Notes: a model not told the origin generated them from the letters alone. Shown: positions 17,219 to 26,341, counted from the stretch's first letter. The stretch is DNA of 57,160 bases from Lachnospiraceae bacterium (GCA_017544835.1 JAFYDI010000003.1:1-57160), one strand, 5' to 3'. Numbers and translations: made by a program.

Positions 17219-18691
17219 CTAAAACTGGAAGTAGATGAAAGGATTGTATGTGCTGTTAACAAGGAAAATTACGCTAAGCGCAAATAGTATAAGTGTAAGT
17301 ATTCCTGCCAAAAACTTAACGATTCGGCTGCTCTTTCTGATGGGAAGTTTCTGAATAACTCCTGCGCAGATAAATGCCACAACAAGTGTTATAAGTCTCT
17401 TACCCGTAAGGAAAGAAAGCGCGTTGATGTTATCGCTTCCCTTTACAAAAAGCTTTGAAATAAAGGTGCGCGCCGTTAAAATATTGTCGGCCCTGAACAC
17501 TATCCAAAGTATGGTAACAATAATAAATGTACAAAGCCTTATGAATCCCCTTAACCTGAATTTCTCAAGGAAAGTCTTAAAGCATGCCTTCTCGATAATA
17601 ATCAGTATTCCGTATGAAAGGCCCCAGATAAAGAAAGTCCAGTTGGCGCCGTGCCAGATGCCCGTAAGCATAAATACTATGAACAGATTCCTGTATGTGG
17701 CAAGGTTGGAGCCTCGGTTGCCGCCAAGCGGAATATAAACATACTGCTTAAACCACGAGGACAAAGAAATATGCCATCTGCGCCAGAAATCGCTTATACC
17801 CTCTGCCTGGTAGGGGTAATTAAAGTTATCTTTAATCTCAAAGCCAAACATCTTTCCAAGGCCGATAGCCATATCCGAATAGCCCGAGAAATCATAGTAA
17901 ATCTGGAAAGAATATCCTACGGCCGCAAGCCACGCAGTCGAAGCGCCTATCTTCGTAATATCCAAAGCCCAGATGGTATCTACCATCTCGCCGAGAGTAT
18001 TGGCAATAAGCACCTTTTTGGCAAGGCCGAAACAGAATCTCATAATACCCGAAGTAAAGCGGTCCACGCTCTCCTGTCTTCCCGAAATCTGCTTCTCAAT
18101 ATCTCTGTACTGAACAATCGGGCCCGCGATAAGCTGCGGGAAAAAAGAAATGTACAAAGCAAAGTTGAAAATATCCGTCTGAAGCTCCGCCTCGCCCTTA
18201 TACACATCCACAACATAAGACATCGCCTGGAAAGTGTAGAAAGAAATACCTATGGGAAGCACAATCTGCGGCCACCCAAGAGCTCCGTTACCGTTAATGG
18301 TCCAGATATTTACAAGTCTTCCGCCCTCTGCAAGTTCCGGGAATAAAAGGTTTTCAAGCACTGCGGTGAAAAGGTTGAAATATTTAAAGAAAAAAAGAAC
18401 TCCTATATCGGCAAGCAAAACAAGCACAAGAAAAAAGATTCTCGTGCCGTCCTTGTGGCGGCTCTTAAGAACCGAGAATCCGCCTGCCCAGTTTATGAAA
18501 ATTACGAACATCATTAAGGCGAGATATTTAACCCCGCCGAATGCATAAAATATGAAGCTGAAAAAAAGAAGTATGCTGTTCTGAAGCTTGTGGCTGTCTC
18601 CAAGGTCCTTAAACAGATAAGGCGATAAATAATAAGCGCCCAGACAAAGCGGCAGGAAACAGAGCAAAAACAGCAGTGAACTAAATACCAT
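17219..18691 (-). CDS. MBOAT O-acyltransferase (AlgI/DltB-like)
   Basis: Polytopic membrane enzyme that passes an acyl group across the membrane for polysaccharide O-acylation. The family signature FWRRWHISLSSWFKQYVYIPLGG and the catalytic histidine motif GIWHGANWTF are present. Length 490 and about ten or more helices are typical of AlgI. It is the first gene of a run with the AlgJ-like, CapA-like and lectin-like genes, and a strong promoter lies at 18726-18754. No dltA or dltC is nearby, so D-alanylation is less likely than acetylation. Confidence 0.93.
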   Translation of the reverse strand: MVFSSLLFLLCFLPLCLGAYYLSPYLFKDLGDSHKLQNSILLFFSFIFYAFGGVKYLALMMFVIFINWAGGFSVLKSRHKDGTRIFFLVLVLLADIGVLFFFKYFNLFTAVLENLLFPELAEGGRLVNIWTINGNGALGWPQIVLPIGISFYTFQAMSYVVDVYKGEAELQTDIFNFALYISFFPQLIAGPIVQYRDIEKQISGRQESVDRFTSGIMRFCFGLAKKVLIANTLGEMVDTIWALDITKIGASTAWLAAVGYSFQIYYDFSGYSDMAIGLGKMFGFEIKDNFNYPYQAEGISDFWRRWHISLSSWFKQYVYIPLGGNRGSNLATYRNLFIVFMLTGIWHGANWTFFIWGLSYGILIIIEKACFKTFLEKFRLRGFIRLCTFIIVTILWIVFRADNILTARTFISKLFVKGSDNINALSFLTGKRLITLVVAFICAGVIQKLPIRKSSRIVKFLAGILTLILFALSVIFLVNSTYNPFIYFQF

Positions 18692-18725
18692 TTTATTACT
18701 CCGTATGTCTATTTAACACTCGTTT

Positions 18726-18754
18726 ATTCTACCATGTAAGACCTTCATTTGCAA
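18726..18754 (-). promoter_or_regulatory. Promoter of the surface-polysaccharide run
   Basis: Minus strand TTGCAA (18749-18754), 17-base spacer ending in TGG, TAGAAT (18726-18731). The TGn before the -10 box makes it an extended -10 promoter. It is 35 bases before the MBOAT start. Confidence 0.75.
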
Positions 18755-18786
18755 ATTTAGAAAGCTTAAGAATTGCTTAAAAAACG

Positions 18787-18816
18787 CAAGAAAAAAGAAG
18801 CCTTCGGGCTTCTTTT
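18787..18816 (-). terminator. Terminator after the ECF S-component gene
   Basis: A stem AAAGAAGCC with GGCTTCTTT around a CGAA loop is followed on the minus strand by a T run. It separates the ECF gene from the promoter of the surface locus. Confidence 0.8.
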
Positions 18817-18853
18817 ACTGTATGCGCCATACATTGCGCCTTTATTCGATTAT

Positions 18854-19384
18854 TCAATCCTTGGCCGTATATTTCCTTAATGCTATTACAATAGCGGGAA
18901 CAAGAATAATATGAAGAATAATTCCGGGAATAGTCTTTACAACCGTTGCCGTATAAGCAGCCTGAAGACCGTACGGGGTATTATTGATGCCTGCAAATAT
19001 AGCATTCACACAACCGTTGACAACACGTCCGACAATCATGGAAATAATCAGTGTAACGTAGATAAACGGAATCTTCTTGGGGAACAGCTTGTAGAGCAAT
19101 CCGCATAACAATCCATATGTTGCAAGCTCAAAGCTCATGGCAATTGCTGTAGGAACAAGCTTGGGCATTCCAAACAGTAAAGATCTGAGTACCGGAGCTA
19201 TAAGGCCCACCGCAAGTCCATACCAGGGACCGCAAAAGAAGCCGCACAGTAATGCCGGAATGTGCATAGGTGAAAGCGCCTGACCTATCTGCGGAATCTG
19301 TCCCGTAAGGAAAGGCAATACCAGACATAGTGCCAAAAACATGGCAGCTAATACCATTCTGTATAAGTTTTTTCTCGATGACAT
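18854..19384 (-). CDS. ECF transporter S component
   Basis: Membrane substrate-binding subunit of an energy-coupling-factor vitamin importer. It has 176 residues with six predicted helices. The MHIPALLCGFFCGPWYGLAVG segment and a following APVLRSLLFG are typical of the pantothenate and folate-like S components. No EcfT or EcfA gene is adjacent, so it would use a shared module encoded elsewhere. The 84-base gap upstream contains two short hairpins but no riboswitch I can recognise, so the vitamin cannot be named. Confidence 0.85.
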   Translation of the reverse strand: MSSRKNLYRMVLAAMFLALCLVLPFLTGQIPQIGQALSPMHIPALLCGFFCGPWYGLAVGLIAPVLRSLLFGMPKLVPTAIAMSFELATYGLLCGLLYKLFPKKIPFIYVTLIISMIVGRVVNGCVNAIFAGINNTPYGLQAAYTATVVKTIPGIILHIILVPAIVIALRKYTAKD

Positions 19385-19468
19385 CTTAATAACCTCATTT
19401 CCTCATTGATATCATCGTCTTGAACGACTGCGGCGCCTTCATGACGCCATTAATAAATTGTTATAAAT
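19385..19468 (-). promoter_or_regulatory. Structured leader before the ECF gene
   Basis: On the minus strand two small hairpins can form, GGCG...CGCC and GTCGT-TCAAG-ACGAT, followed by a GAGG ribosome site. It does not match the THF or preQ1 riboswitch patterns I know. This could be a minor attenuator or nothing. Confidence 0.3.
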
Positions 19469-19879
19469 TTATTCTAGCACAATATTTTTAAGTGTTTCAA
19501 CCGTTTCTTTGACCATGTCGTTCATGGAAAGGTTTCTGACACCTATAACCTTGTTATTGCAATGGCTTACGGGAATCAATAGCTTAACTGCCTTACTGCT
19601 TCCGACCGATGTCGCCATAAGGGGTGTCACTTCTCCGAGAAGCGAATCCGCCGCAATAATGCCTATCGGTCCAATTATGACATCCGCGTCAGCCGATAAC
19701 ACTTTAACCGGATTCTCTCCTGTCGCGCCATTGTCCGCGCCCGCTTTAAGCATGGCAGATGTTGCAAGTACATTGGTGCCTACTGCATAGAGTTCGCAGT
19801 CCAATTTTTCTCGTATTATGGATTCCACTACGAGGGCGCCGAGCTTACCGCCCTGCCCGTCTATTACCAGAACCTTCAT
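19469..19879 (-). CDS. DUF3842 family protein
   Basis: Conserved 136-residue cytoplasmic protein of unknown function found mainly in Clostridia. The N-terminus VLVIDGQGGKLGALVVESI is a glycine-rich Rossmann-like start, and VGTNVLATSAMLKAGADNGATGEN and DADVIIGPIGII follow. A nucleotide-binding role is suggested by the fold only. GGGAGG lies 4 bases before the ATG. It lies 23 bases after metA. Confidence 0.85.
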   Translation of the reverse strand: MKVLVIDGQGGKLGALVVESIIREKLDCELYAVGTNVLATSAMLKAGADNGATGENPVKVLSADADVIIGPIGIIAADSLLGEVTPLMATSVGSSKAVKLLIPVSHCNNKVIGVRNLSMNDMVKETVETLKNIVLE

Positions 19880-19902
19880 AAAGCCTCCCTTCAGGGTGCA
19901 AG

Positions 19903-20823
19903 TTACTGTCCTATCGTATTAACGTCGTAAGGTGTGGACTGATATACGTAATAATTGAGCCAGTTCGTATATAAAAGCTGACCCGTGGAGCGCCAGTTAA
20001 CAACAGGCTTCTTGGTCGGATCGTCATCCGGGAAGTAATTAACGGGGATGTCGGGATTCATTCCTTTGCCCAAATCTCTGAAATACTCATCGGATAAGGT
20101 GTTGGCATCATATTCGGCGTGAAGTCCCACAAAGAACTTTCTCGAATCTTCTGTCTTAACTATAGCAACGCCGGCCTCATCGGAATAAGCCATTAGCTCA
20201 AGTCCGGGGGTGTTCTCAATCTTCTCGCGTTCAATGCCCATAGCTCTTGAATGAGGAGCATAGAACACATCGTCAAAGCCTCTGAAAAGAGGCGATGTGG
20301 GCTTTAATACATGATGGCTGTATACGCCCGATAACTTCTTCTCGCGGTCGTAGCGCTCAAGTCCGTAGTAGTAATAAAGCGCCGCAAAGCAAGCCCAGCA
20401 CAAGAAAAATGTACAATGCACATGTGTCTCGCACCAGTCGAAAATCTCCGTCATTTCCTTCCAGTAAGCCACGTCTTCGAACTTAACATAGTCAAGAGGC
20501 GCACCGGTGATAATCATTCCGTCGAACTTTCTGTCCTTAACCTTGTCAAATGTAGTGTAAAAAGAATCCAGGTGGCTTGCGTCCACGTGTGTGGGGGTGT
20601 AGCTCTGTGTCTGTAAGAGTTCAACGTTAACCTGTAAAGGGCTGTTTGATAGCTTTCTCAGTATCTGAGTTTCGGTAATTTCCTTATTAGGCATAAGGTT
20701 CATGATGAGAACGTTAAGGGGACGAATGTCCTGATGCATAGCCCTGTTCTCCGTCATCACGAATATGTTCTCGCTTTCCAGTATGGCCTGGGCAGGCAGT
20801 TGGTCCTGTATCTTAATCGGCAT
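19903..20823 (-). CDS. metAA: Homoserine O-acyltransferase MetA
   Basis: Activates homoserine with an acyl-CoA as the first step of methionine synthesis. The catalytic Cys is C142 (FFLCWACFAAL), with the GLHAEYD histidine and glutamate and the C-terminal WRSTGQLLYTNWLNYYVY. Residue 111, which separates acetyl-CoA users (Glu) from succinyl-CoA users (Gly) in studied MetA proteins, is Asp here (TGAPLDYVKF). I favour acetyl-CoA because the residue is acidic, but this is inference. It lies 20 bases after ligA. No SAM riboswitch is seen in that gap. Confidence 0.93.
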   Translation of the reverse strand: MPIKIQDQLPAQAILESENIFVMTENRAMHQDIRPLNVLIMNLMPNKEITETQILRKLSNSPLQVNVELLQTQSYTPTHVDASHLDSFYTTFDKVKDRKFDGMIITGAPLDYVKFEDVAYWKEMTEIFDWCETHVHCTFFLCWACFAALYYYYGLERYDREKKLSGVYSHHVLKPTSPLFRGFDDVFYAPHSRAMGIEREKIENTPGLELMAYSDEAGVAIVKTEDSRKFFVGLHAEYDANTLSDEYFRDLGKGMNPDIPVNYFPDDDPTKKPVVNWRSTGQLLYTNWLNYYVYQSTPYDVNTIGQ

Positions 20824-20843
20824 GATAAAATCTCGCTTTCTTT

Positions 20844-22799
20844 TTATTTTAAATATGTATTCACAAAATCTTCTTCACTCATAATCGGGATGCCAAGTTC
20901 CTTGGCTGTTTTGTTCTTGGAAGATGCGGAATTGACATCGTTGTTGACGAGTACAAATGTGTTCTTAGACACACTTCCCGAAAGCTTCGCGCCGCGTTTC
21001 TCGATTTCTTCCTGTAAGTCCTTCCTGCTTGCGTAGAGGTTAAGGCTGCCGGTTACAACTACCGTCTTGCCTGTGAGGAGCGAATCTTCGGTTACCGCAT
21101 CCTCCTTACGCATTCGCACACACCTAAGCAGATTGTCCACGCGCTCCTTATTGCCTTTATCGGCAAAATAAGCCGCATATGAATCCGCAATAACTTCACC
21201 TATGCCGTCAACCGACATAAGTTCATCTTTGGTTAAATTCAAAACTTTATCCGGGTCATTTCCAAAAGCTTTACATATAACTTTGGCATTTGCAAGACCT
21301 ATATTCAAAATTCCGAGAGAATATATGAAATTGGGAAGAGAAATGTCTCTCGCTTTCTCTATGCTGTCCATAAGATTTTTGTAGGATTTCTCTCCGAAGC
21401 CTTCCATTGTGACAATCGTGTCATGATATCTTTCAAGCCCGAACAAATCGCTGTATTCTCTGATAAAGCCTTCGTCCACAAACTTTTCAAGCGTCGCTTC
21501 GGATAAGCCGTCTACATTAAATGCGTCGCGGCTTACGAACAAAGAAAACTTCTTAATCTGCTTGGCCGGGCAGTCGGGATTGGCACAGTATAAGCTTCTT
21601 GCTTCCTTGACCACTCTTACGCTTGTGGGACCGCCGCAGCAGGGACAGGTCGCAGGGATTTCGAGGTTGCCACTCTTAGTGATATTCTCGGCAATCTGAG
21701 GAATAATCATGTTGGCTTTATATACTGAAATCTCGTCGCCGATACCAAGTTTCAAATCATCAAGCACTGACAAATTGTGGACGCTTGCACGGCTGACACT
21801 TGTACCTTCAAGCTCAACCGAATCAAAAATAGCCACAGGATTAATAAGTCCGGTTCTCGACGGACTCCATTCTATTTCTCTTAATATAGTGCGGGCGGTT
21901 TCGTCCTGCCACTTAAATGCTATGGCATCACGGGGAAACTTGGCAGTCATGCCAAGGCTCTTTCCGTAAGCGATATCTTCGTAGCACAGTACAAGACCGT
22001 CAGAGGGAATTTCATATGTCTGAATCTTGTCTGCGTAATAAGCTATTCTGTCCTTAACCGTGGCACCGGTAACCTTGTGATGCTCTACCACCTCAAAGCC
22101 GAGACCTGTCAGGAAATCAAACTCCTCGCTTCTGTATGTAAAGCTCTTACCCTCTGCGCTTACAAGGGAGAATACGATGAGTCTTACATGCCTCTTGGCC
22201 GTAATCTCGCTGTTAAGCTGTCTTACGGAACCAGAGCATAAGTTTCTCGGATTCTTGTACTTGTCTTCTTCGTCTTCAATCTCTGCGTTGACTTTCTCAA
22301 AATCAGGATATGAAATAACCGCTTCGCCACGGATTACAAGCTTTTCCTTAAAAGAAATCTTAAGGGGGACATTCGTAAAAGTTCTGGCATTGGGTGTGAT
22401 AACTTCTCCGACTTCACCGTTACCGCGGGTAACAGCCTTGGAAAGCTCTCCGTTCTCGTAAGTAAGAACTACAGTAAGACCGTCAAGCTTCCAGCTAAGT
22501 AAACCTTCTCTGTCCGAAAGCCAGTCGGCAAGCTCATCACGGGACTTGGTCTTGCTTAGAGAAAGCATGGGCTTATCGTGTGTTTCTTTGGGCAGGAAAT
22601 CCACTGCGGCATAACCAACCTTTTGAGTGGGGGAACCCGCAAGCACAATACCGGTCTTCTCTTCCAAAGTGACAAGCTCGTCATATAATGCGTCGTACTC
22701 GAAGTTACTCATAATCTCCTCGTCCTTCGCATAATAGCTTTCGCTTGCTTTATTCAAAATCTGAATGAGTTCTGTCATTCTTGATCTGTCGTCTGCCAT
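20844..22799 (-). CDS. ligA: NAD-dependent DNA ligase LigA
   Basis: Seals nicks in replication and repair using NAD. The adenylated lysine is in KLDG (K104 of 651). A four-cysteine zinc finger (CPCCGG then CANPDC), helix-hairpin-helix repeats and a C-terminal BRCT domain (GKTVVVTGSL to SEEDFVNTYL) follow. I chose the ATG at 22797-22799 with AAGGGA upstream over a TTG 12 codons earlier. The upstream pseudouridine synthase gene ends at 22825, so the TTG start would overlap it. Confidence 0.96.
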   Translation of the reverse strand: MADDRSRMTELIQILNKASESYYAKDEEIMSNFEYDALYDELVTLEEKTGIVLAGSPTQKVGYAAVDFLPKETHDKPMLSLSKTKSRDELADWLSDREGLLSWKLDGLTVVLTYENGELSKAVTRGNGEVGEVITPNARTFTNVPLKISFKEKLVIRGEAVISYPDFEKVNAEIEDEEDKYKNPRNLCSGSVRQLNSEITAKRHVRLIVFSLVSAEGKSFTYRSEEFDFLTGLGFEVVEHHKVTGATVKDRIAYYADKIQTYEIPSDGLVLCYEDIAYGKSLGMTAKFPRDAIAFKWQDETARTILREIEWSPSRTGLINPVAIFDSVELEGTSVSRASVHNLSVLDDLKLGIGDEISVYKANMIIPQIAENITKSGNLEIPATCPCCGGPTSVRVVKEARSLYCANPDCPAKQIKKFSLFVSRDAFNVDGLSEATLEKFVDEGFIREYSDLFGLERYHDTIVTMEGFGEKSYKNLMDSIEKARDISLPNFIYSLGILNIGLANAKVICKAFGNDPDKVLNLTKDELMSVDGIGEVIADSYAAYFADKGNKERVDNLLRCVRMRKEDAVTEDSLLTGKTVVVTGSLNLYASRKDLQEEIEKRGAKLSGSVSKNTFVLVNNDVNSASSKNKTAKELGIPIMSEEDFVNTYLK

Positions 22800-22824
22800 T
22801 TTTGTACCAATTCCCTTATAAATA

Positions 22825-23544
22825 TTATTTGGCAACAGCTTTTTTCAAACTGTCGATTTCATCATTGGATAATTGTCTGTATTCACCCGGCTTAAGTCCG
22901 GATAAAGTTACGTTTACAACACGAATTCGCTTAAGTGTAATGACTTTGGCTCCGCAGGCTTCACACATTCTGCGAATTTGGCGATTTAAGCCTTGTGTCA
23001 GCACAATTGAAAAAGTATCGTGTGATATTTTCTTAACCTTGCAGGGGCGCGTGGTGGTCTTAAGCTCTTTAAGGTAAATGCCCTTCTCCATCTTTTCAAG
23101 CATTTCTGCATAAATGGGTCGGTTAATCTTCACCACGTATTCTTTCTCATGGGCATTCTCACCCTTCATCATGTCCTGGATTAAGTCTCCATCGTTGGTC
23201 ATAAGTAAAAGACCCTCAGAGTCTTTGTCAAGGCGCCCCGCATAGGTAACGCGCTCTTTGAACTTAAGAGCCTCGGTAACGGTTATGGCCGCATGAGCAT
23301 CACGCTCCGTACATGTAACACCGACAGGCTTGTAGTAGGCCAGCACAACAGTCTCATCGGCAGGCTTTATAAGCTTATTGCCCACTTTGACGCTGTCGCC
23401 CGCTGACACTTTGTCGCCCATCCCGGCAGTCTTACCGTTAATGGTAACCTTGCCGTCTTCAATGAGCTTGTCGGCGTCTCTGCGCGAACATATGCCGCAC
23501 ATTGCTATGTATTTGTTAAGTCTAATCTCTTTGTCTGTTTCCAA
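22825..23544 (-). CDS. RsuA/RluF-family pseudouridine synthase
   Basis: Converts uridine to pseudouridine in rRNA. An S4 RNA-binding domain (IRLNKYIAMCGICSRRDADKLI) is followed by the catalytic motif GRLDKDSEGLLLMTNDG with its aspartate. The open frame runs back into the protease gene, and no ATG precedes the S4 domain in free DNA. I therefore place the start at a TTG (23542-23544), giving 239 residues, with low certainty. A GTN-type or overlapping ATG start (23604) is possible. RluF or RluB subfamily is not resolved. Confidence 0.85.
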   Translation of the reverse strand: METDKEIRLNKYIAMCGICSRRDADKLIEDGKVTINGKTAGMGDKVSAGDSVKVGNKLIKPADETVVLAYYKPVGVTCTERDAHAAITVTEALKFKERVTYAGRLDKDSEGLLLMTNDGDLIQDMMKGENAHEKEYVVKINRPIYAEMLEKMEKGIYLKELKTTTRPCKVKKISHDTFSIVLTQGLNRQIRRMCEACGAKVITLKRIRVVNVTLSGLKPGEYRQLSNDEIDSLKKAVAK

Positions 23545-23566
23545 ATTCTTACAGTCTCTTACATTC

Positions 23567-25183
23567 TTAATAATATTCGAGTCTCTCTCCGAACACAGCC
23601 TCATAGAAATCGAGGATGTCCTCCAAAGACACTCCGTAATACTCTCTGCTACCGTTATGGTCCCAGTAGAAAGCCGCCATACAAAGAAGGTTTGCATGCG
23701 CATCTATAATAGCCGAACCCGAAACTCCCGGCGTAAGTCTTACGCTTACCTCCATAACGGGGTAGTCAAAGTTCTCAAAGTATTCCTCAAGGTAGCCGGT
23801 CTTACGCACGATGTAGCCGGTTCTTTTAAACATCTCGGAGCCGTTGGCATTGATTACATACATACCCATGCCGAAACGGGGCTTAAGAGAAATCGTCTTG
23901 TAATAATTCAAGTTGATATGGACGGTCTTAAGCGTAGCTACAAACGCAGGGTCCAAGTCAGACCTTTGTATACGTATAAATGCCACATCCGGTGTCACAC
24001 TCGTACCTACCACATAGCCTGTAGCCTCGGTTCCGTCATACAGATTCACCTGTACGCTGCTCTCACTGCCGACCACATGCTGATTGGTACAAATGATGAT
24101 GTCTTTCTCGTTAATCTTAACTATAAATCCGCTTCCCCAATGAGTCGCGTAATCACTGCGGTAATAAATATGTACCACGCAGTGCTTGATGCGCTCAATG
24201 GCCGAATCTATGTCCTCATCGATATTATAGCCCGCATCATACGGATTGATAATTCCCGCCACGGTTGAAGGGGTGGAATCGATTCTGTCCGTATTGAACA
24301 TATCCTGAATCTTAAGTGCCGAATAAGCATGAATAACGCCCTCGCTCTCGGCCGTAAGCCCGTTAGAATCGGTAACGGAATATGTTACGGTGTAATCCCC
24401 TTCCGCTGTGCTGTAGTCGGGAACTTTAATCTTTATATTCTCGGTCGTGGAACCGTCGATATAATCAACCGCATAGACATCCTTTTTTAAATCTATGGAC
24501 TCGCCAAGCGCCACGTAGTATTCAAGCTCTCCCGAATACGTATGAATCTCCGGCGGAGTATCCACAATCATCGACAAATAAAACGAACTGTAATTACCAG
24601 ACGAATCGGTTGCCATTAATGTAATCGGATGCACGCCCATATCGTTAAACACAGCGCTTCCGTCGTCGTTCTTTTCAATGGAACTATCGCTTTCGGTATT
24701 CAAAAAAGAAAAGGTCACGTCCGCATCCGCATCCATGCAGGTTGCCACGTAATCTTTTGCAAAAGAAGGTGTATTAAGCTCCGCCACATACTTTGAGCCC
24801 TTGAGCGTAATCTTGGGCGCAGTTGTATCCTCAATCGAAAGTGTAATCAAATAATCAAAGAAGCCGTGTCTGACCTTGACAGGATAAACTCCAAGCTGCT
24901 CCTCGTTAACTTCGGAAAAGTCCATTTTGGCAAGCCTTACAGCCCACTTCATTCCGGACATATAATCCAGAGGATCGTGGCTTATGCTTTCCCCATATTC
25001 CACTGTCACATATTCACTCTTAGGCTTAACGTCAAAGAAAAACAAAACGAAAGCCACTATGATTAAGAACCCGCCAAGGCATAGGAGAATGCGCCTTACA
25101 ATGCGGATTTTGGAACCTCTGTTATCATTTGGCTCGCTGGATTTTTCGTCCTTCTTTCCAACATTTGTGACACATTGCGACAT
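23567..25183 (-). CDS. Membrane-anchored trypsin-like serine protease with Ig-like repeats
   Basis: One helix (about 32-52) anchors a large extracellular part. Two or three Ig/HYR-like repeats (DTTAPKITLKG, TDSSGNY, VTYSVTDSNG) precede a trypsin domain. The triad appears to be His in TNQHVVG, Asp in TPDVAFIR and Ser in GVSGSA; the last differs from the usual GNSGGP. The start (25181-25183) lies inside tdk, overlapping it by 59 bases, with GGAGG 10 bases upstream. The overlap suggests coupling. DegP-type PDZ domains are absent. Substrate unknown. Confidence 0.8.
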   Translation of the reverse strand: MSQCVTNVGKKDEKSSEPNDNRGSKIRIVRRILLCLGGFLIIVAFVLFFFDVKPKSEYVTVEYGESISHDPLDYMSGMKWAVRLAKMDFSEVNEEQLGVYPVKVRHGFFDYLITLSIEDTTAPKITLKGSKYVAELNTPSFAKDYVATCMDADADVTFSFLNTESDSSIEKNDDGSAVFNDMGVHPITLMATDSSGNYSSFYLSMIVDTPPEIHTYSGELEYYVALGESIDLKKDVYAVDYIDGSTTENIKIKVPDYSTAEGDYTVTYSVTDSNGLTAESEGVIHAYSALKIQDMFNTDRIDSTPSTVAGIINPYDAGYNIDEDIDSAIERIKHCVVHIYYRSDYATHWGSGFIVKINEKDIIICTNQHVVGSESSVQVNLYDGTEATGYVVGTSVTPDVAFIRIQRSDLDPAFVATLKTVHINLNYYKTISLKPRFGMGMYVINANGSEMFKRTGYIVRKTGYLEEYFENFDYPVMEVSVRLTPGVSGSAIIDAHANLLCMAAFYWDHNGSREYYGVSLEDILDFYEAVFGERLEYY

Positions 25184-25706
25184 AACTGTCATTTCCTCCG
25201 AGCATTACTTGATTACCCCTGTATACGATGTTGCCGTTCTCATCAATTCTTGCATTGACGGTTGCTTTCTTACCACAGGCGCATACCGTCTTAATCTCTG
25301 TCATGGAATCCGCAAGCTCCATAAGACGCTTGGAACCCGGGAAAAAATGTGTCTGGAAGTCGGTTCTTAAGCCAAAGCACAATACCGGAATATCTTCATC
25401 ATCCACAAGATTTCTTAAATCATCAATCTGCTCCGGTGTGAAAAACTGAGCTTCGTCGGAGATGATTACGTCATACTTGCCGGCTTTCTTGTATTCTTCT
25501 ATAATGCTTTGCTCGGGCGTGATAACCTGGGCGCTTGCGGATAACCCTATACGCGACTTAATAACGTCCGCGCCGTCTCTGTCATCGATGCTGGGCTTTA
25601 TAAGCCACACGCTCATGCCGAGTTCTTCGTAGTTGAATTTTGTAATAAGAGCCTGAGCAGACTTGCTCGAACCCATTGCCCCAAATTTAAAATATAGTTT
25701 AGCCAT
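25125..25706 (-). CDS. tdk: Thymidine kinase
   Basis: Phosphorylates thymidine for salvage to dTMP. The P-loop is FGAMGSSKSAQAL, the catalytic region IISDEAQFF, and the zinc site uses CACGKK and CHKC near the C-terminus. Length 193 is typical of the class II enzyme. It follows udk by 5 bases, forming a nucleoside salvage pair, and its 3' end overlaps the protease gene. Confidence 0.96.
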   Translation of the reverse strand: MAKLYFKFGAMGSSKSAQALITKFNYEELGMSVWLIKPSIDDRDGADVIKSRIGLSASAQVITPEQSIIEEYKKAGKYDVIISDEAQFFTPEQIDDLRNLVDDEDIPVLCFGLRTDFQTHFFPGSKRLMELADSMTEIKTVCACGKKATVNARIDENGNIVYRGNQVMLGGNDSYVAMCHKCWKEGRKIQRAK

Positions 25707-25711
25707 AACTC

Positions 25712-26341
25712 TTAAATGTCCTTTTTGTTAATATGTGCTTTGACTCTCTCCATTACCATGTCGAGCGCCACCATGTTGTGTCCGCCCTCTGGAATGATAA
25801 TGTCTGCATTCTTCTTAGACGGTTCCACAAATTGCTCGTGCATGGGCTTAACGGTATCAAGATACTGCTCCACTACGCTGTCTAAGCTTCTGCCGCGCTT
25901 TTTAACGTCTCTTAGTATACGTCTTAAGATTCTGACATCCGCGTCAGTATCTACGTAAATCTTTATGTCCATCTCATCTCTTAATCTCTTATCCGCAAAG
26001 ATGAGAATACCCTCAACTATCAATACCTTCGAAGGCTTAATAAGTTCTGTCTCGTTGCTTCTGTCATGAATTGTGAAATCATAAACAGGGCATCTTACTT
26101 CCTTGCCTTCTTTTAAAGCCTTTATATCGTCTGCGAGCATCCACGTATCAAGTGAATCGGGATGGTCGTAATTAAGCTTCGAACGCTCCTCGTAAGTCAT
26201 GTCGTGATGAGCCTTGTAATAGTTATCATGTCTGATAACCGACACATCATCGCCAAACTTCTCCATAATCTTTTTTGTAATTGTTGTTTTTCCGCTTCCG
26301 GTACCTCCTGCGATACCGATTACCAAAACTTTGTCTGACAT
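25712..26341 (-). CDS. udk: Uridine kinase
   Basis: Phosphorylates uridine and cytidine for pyrimidine salvage. The P-loop is GGTGSGKTT (residues 11-19), with HDNYYK and RILRDVKKRGRSLDSV typical of the family. Length 209 is normal. It is the first gene of the udk-tdk-protease-ligA-metA run. In the 78-base upstream gap a 12-base palindrome ATCACTTGTGAT and TAGAAT are seen, but no convincing -35. Confidence 0.95.
   Translation of the reverse strand: MSDKVLVIGIAGGTGSGKTTITKKIMEKFGDDVSVIRHDNYYKAHHDMTYEERSKLNYDHPDSLDTWMLADDIKALKEGKEVRCPVYDFTIHDRSNETELIKPSKVLIVEGILIFADKRLRDEMDIKIYVDTDADVRILRRILRDVKKRGRSLDSVVEQYLDTVKPMHEQFVEPSKKNADIIIPEGGHNMVALDMVMERVKAHINKKDI

Noticed and set aside
19385-19468. 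THF or preQ1 riboswitch before the ECF S component
   Set aside because: The 84-base gap is short and the conserved core sequences of those riboswitches are absent; it is listed only as a structured leader.
20824-20843. SAM riboswitch before metA
   Set aside because: Only 20 bases separate ligA and metA, too few for a riboswitch.
23378-24268. 296-residue plus-strand open frame opposite the pseudouridine synthase and protease genes
   Set aside because: It crosses two well-supported minus-strand genes, has no ribosome site and shows no domain.
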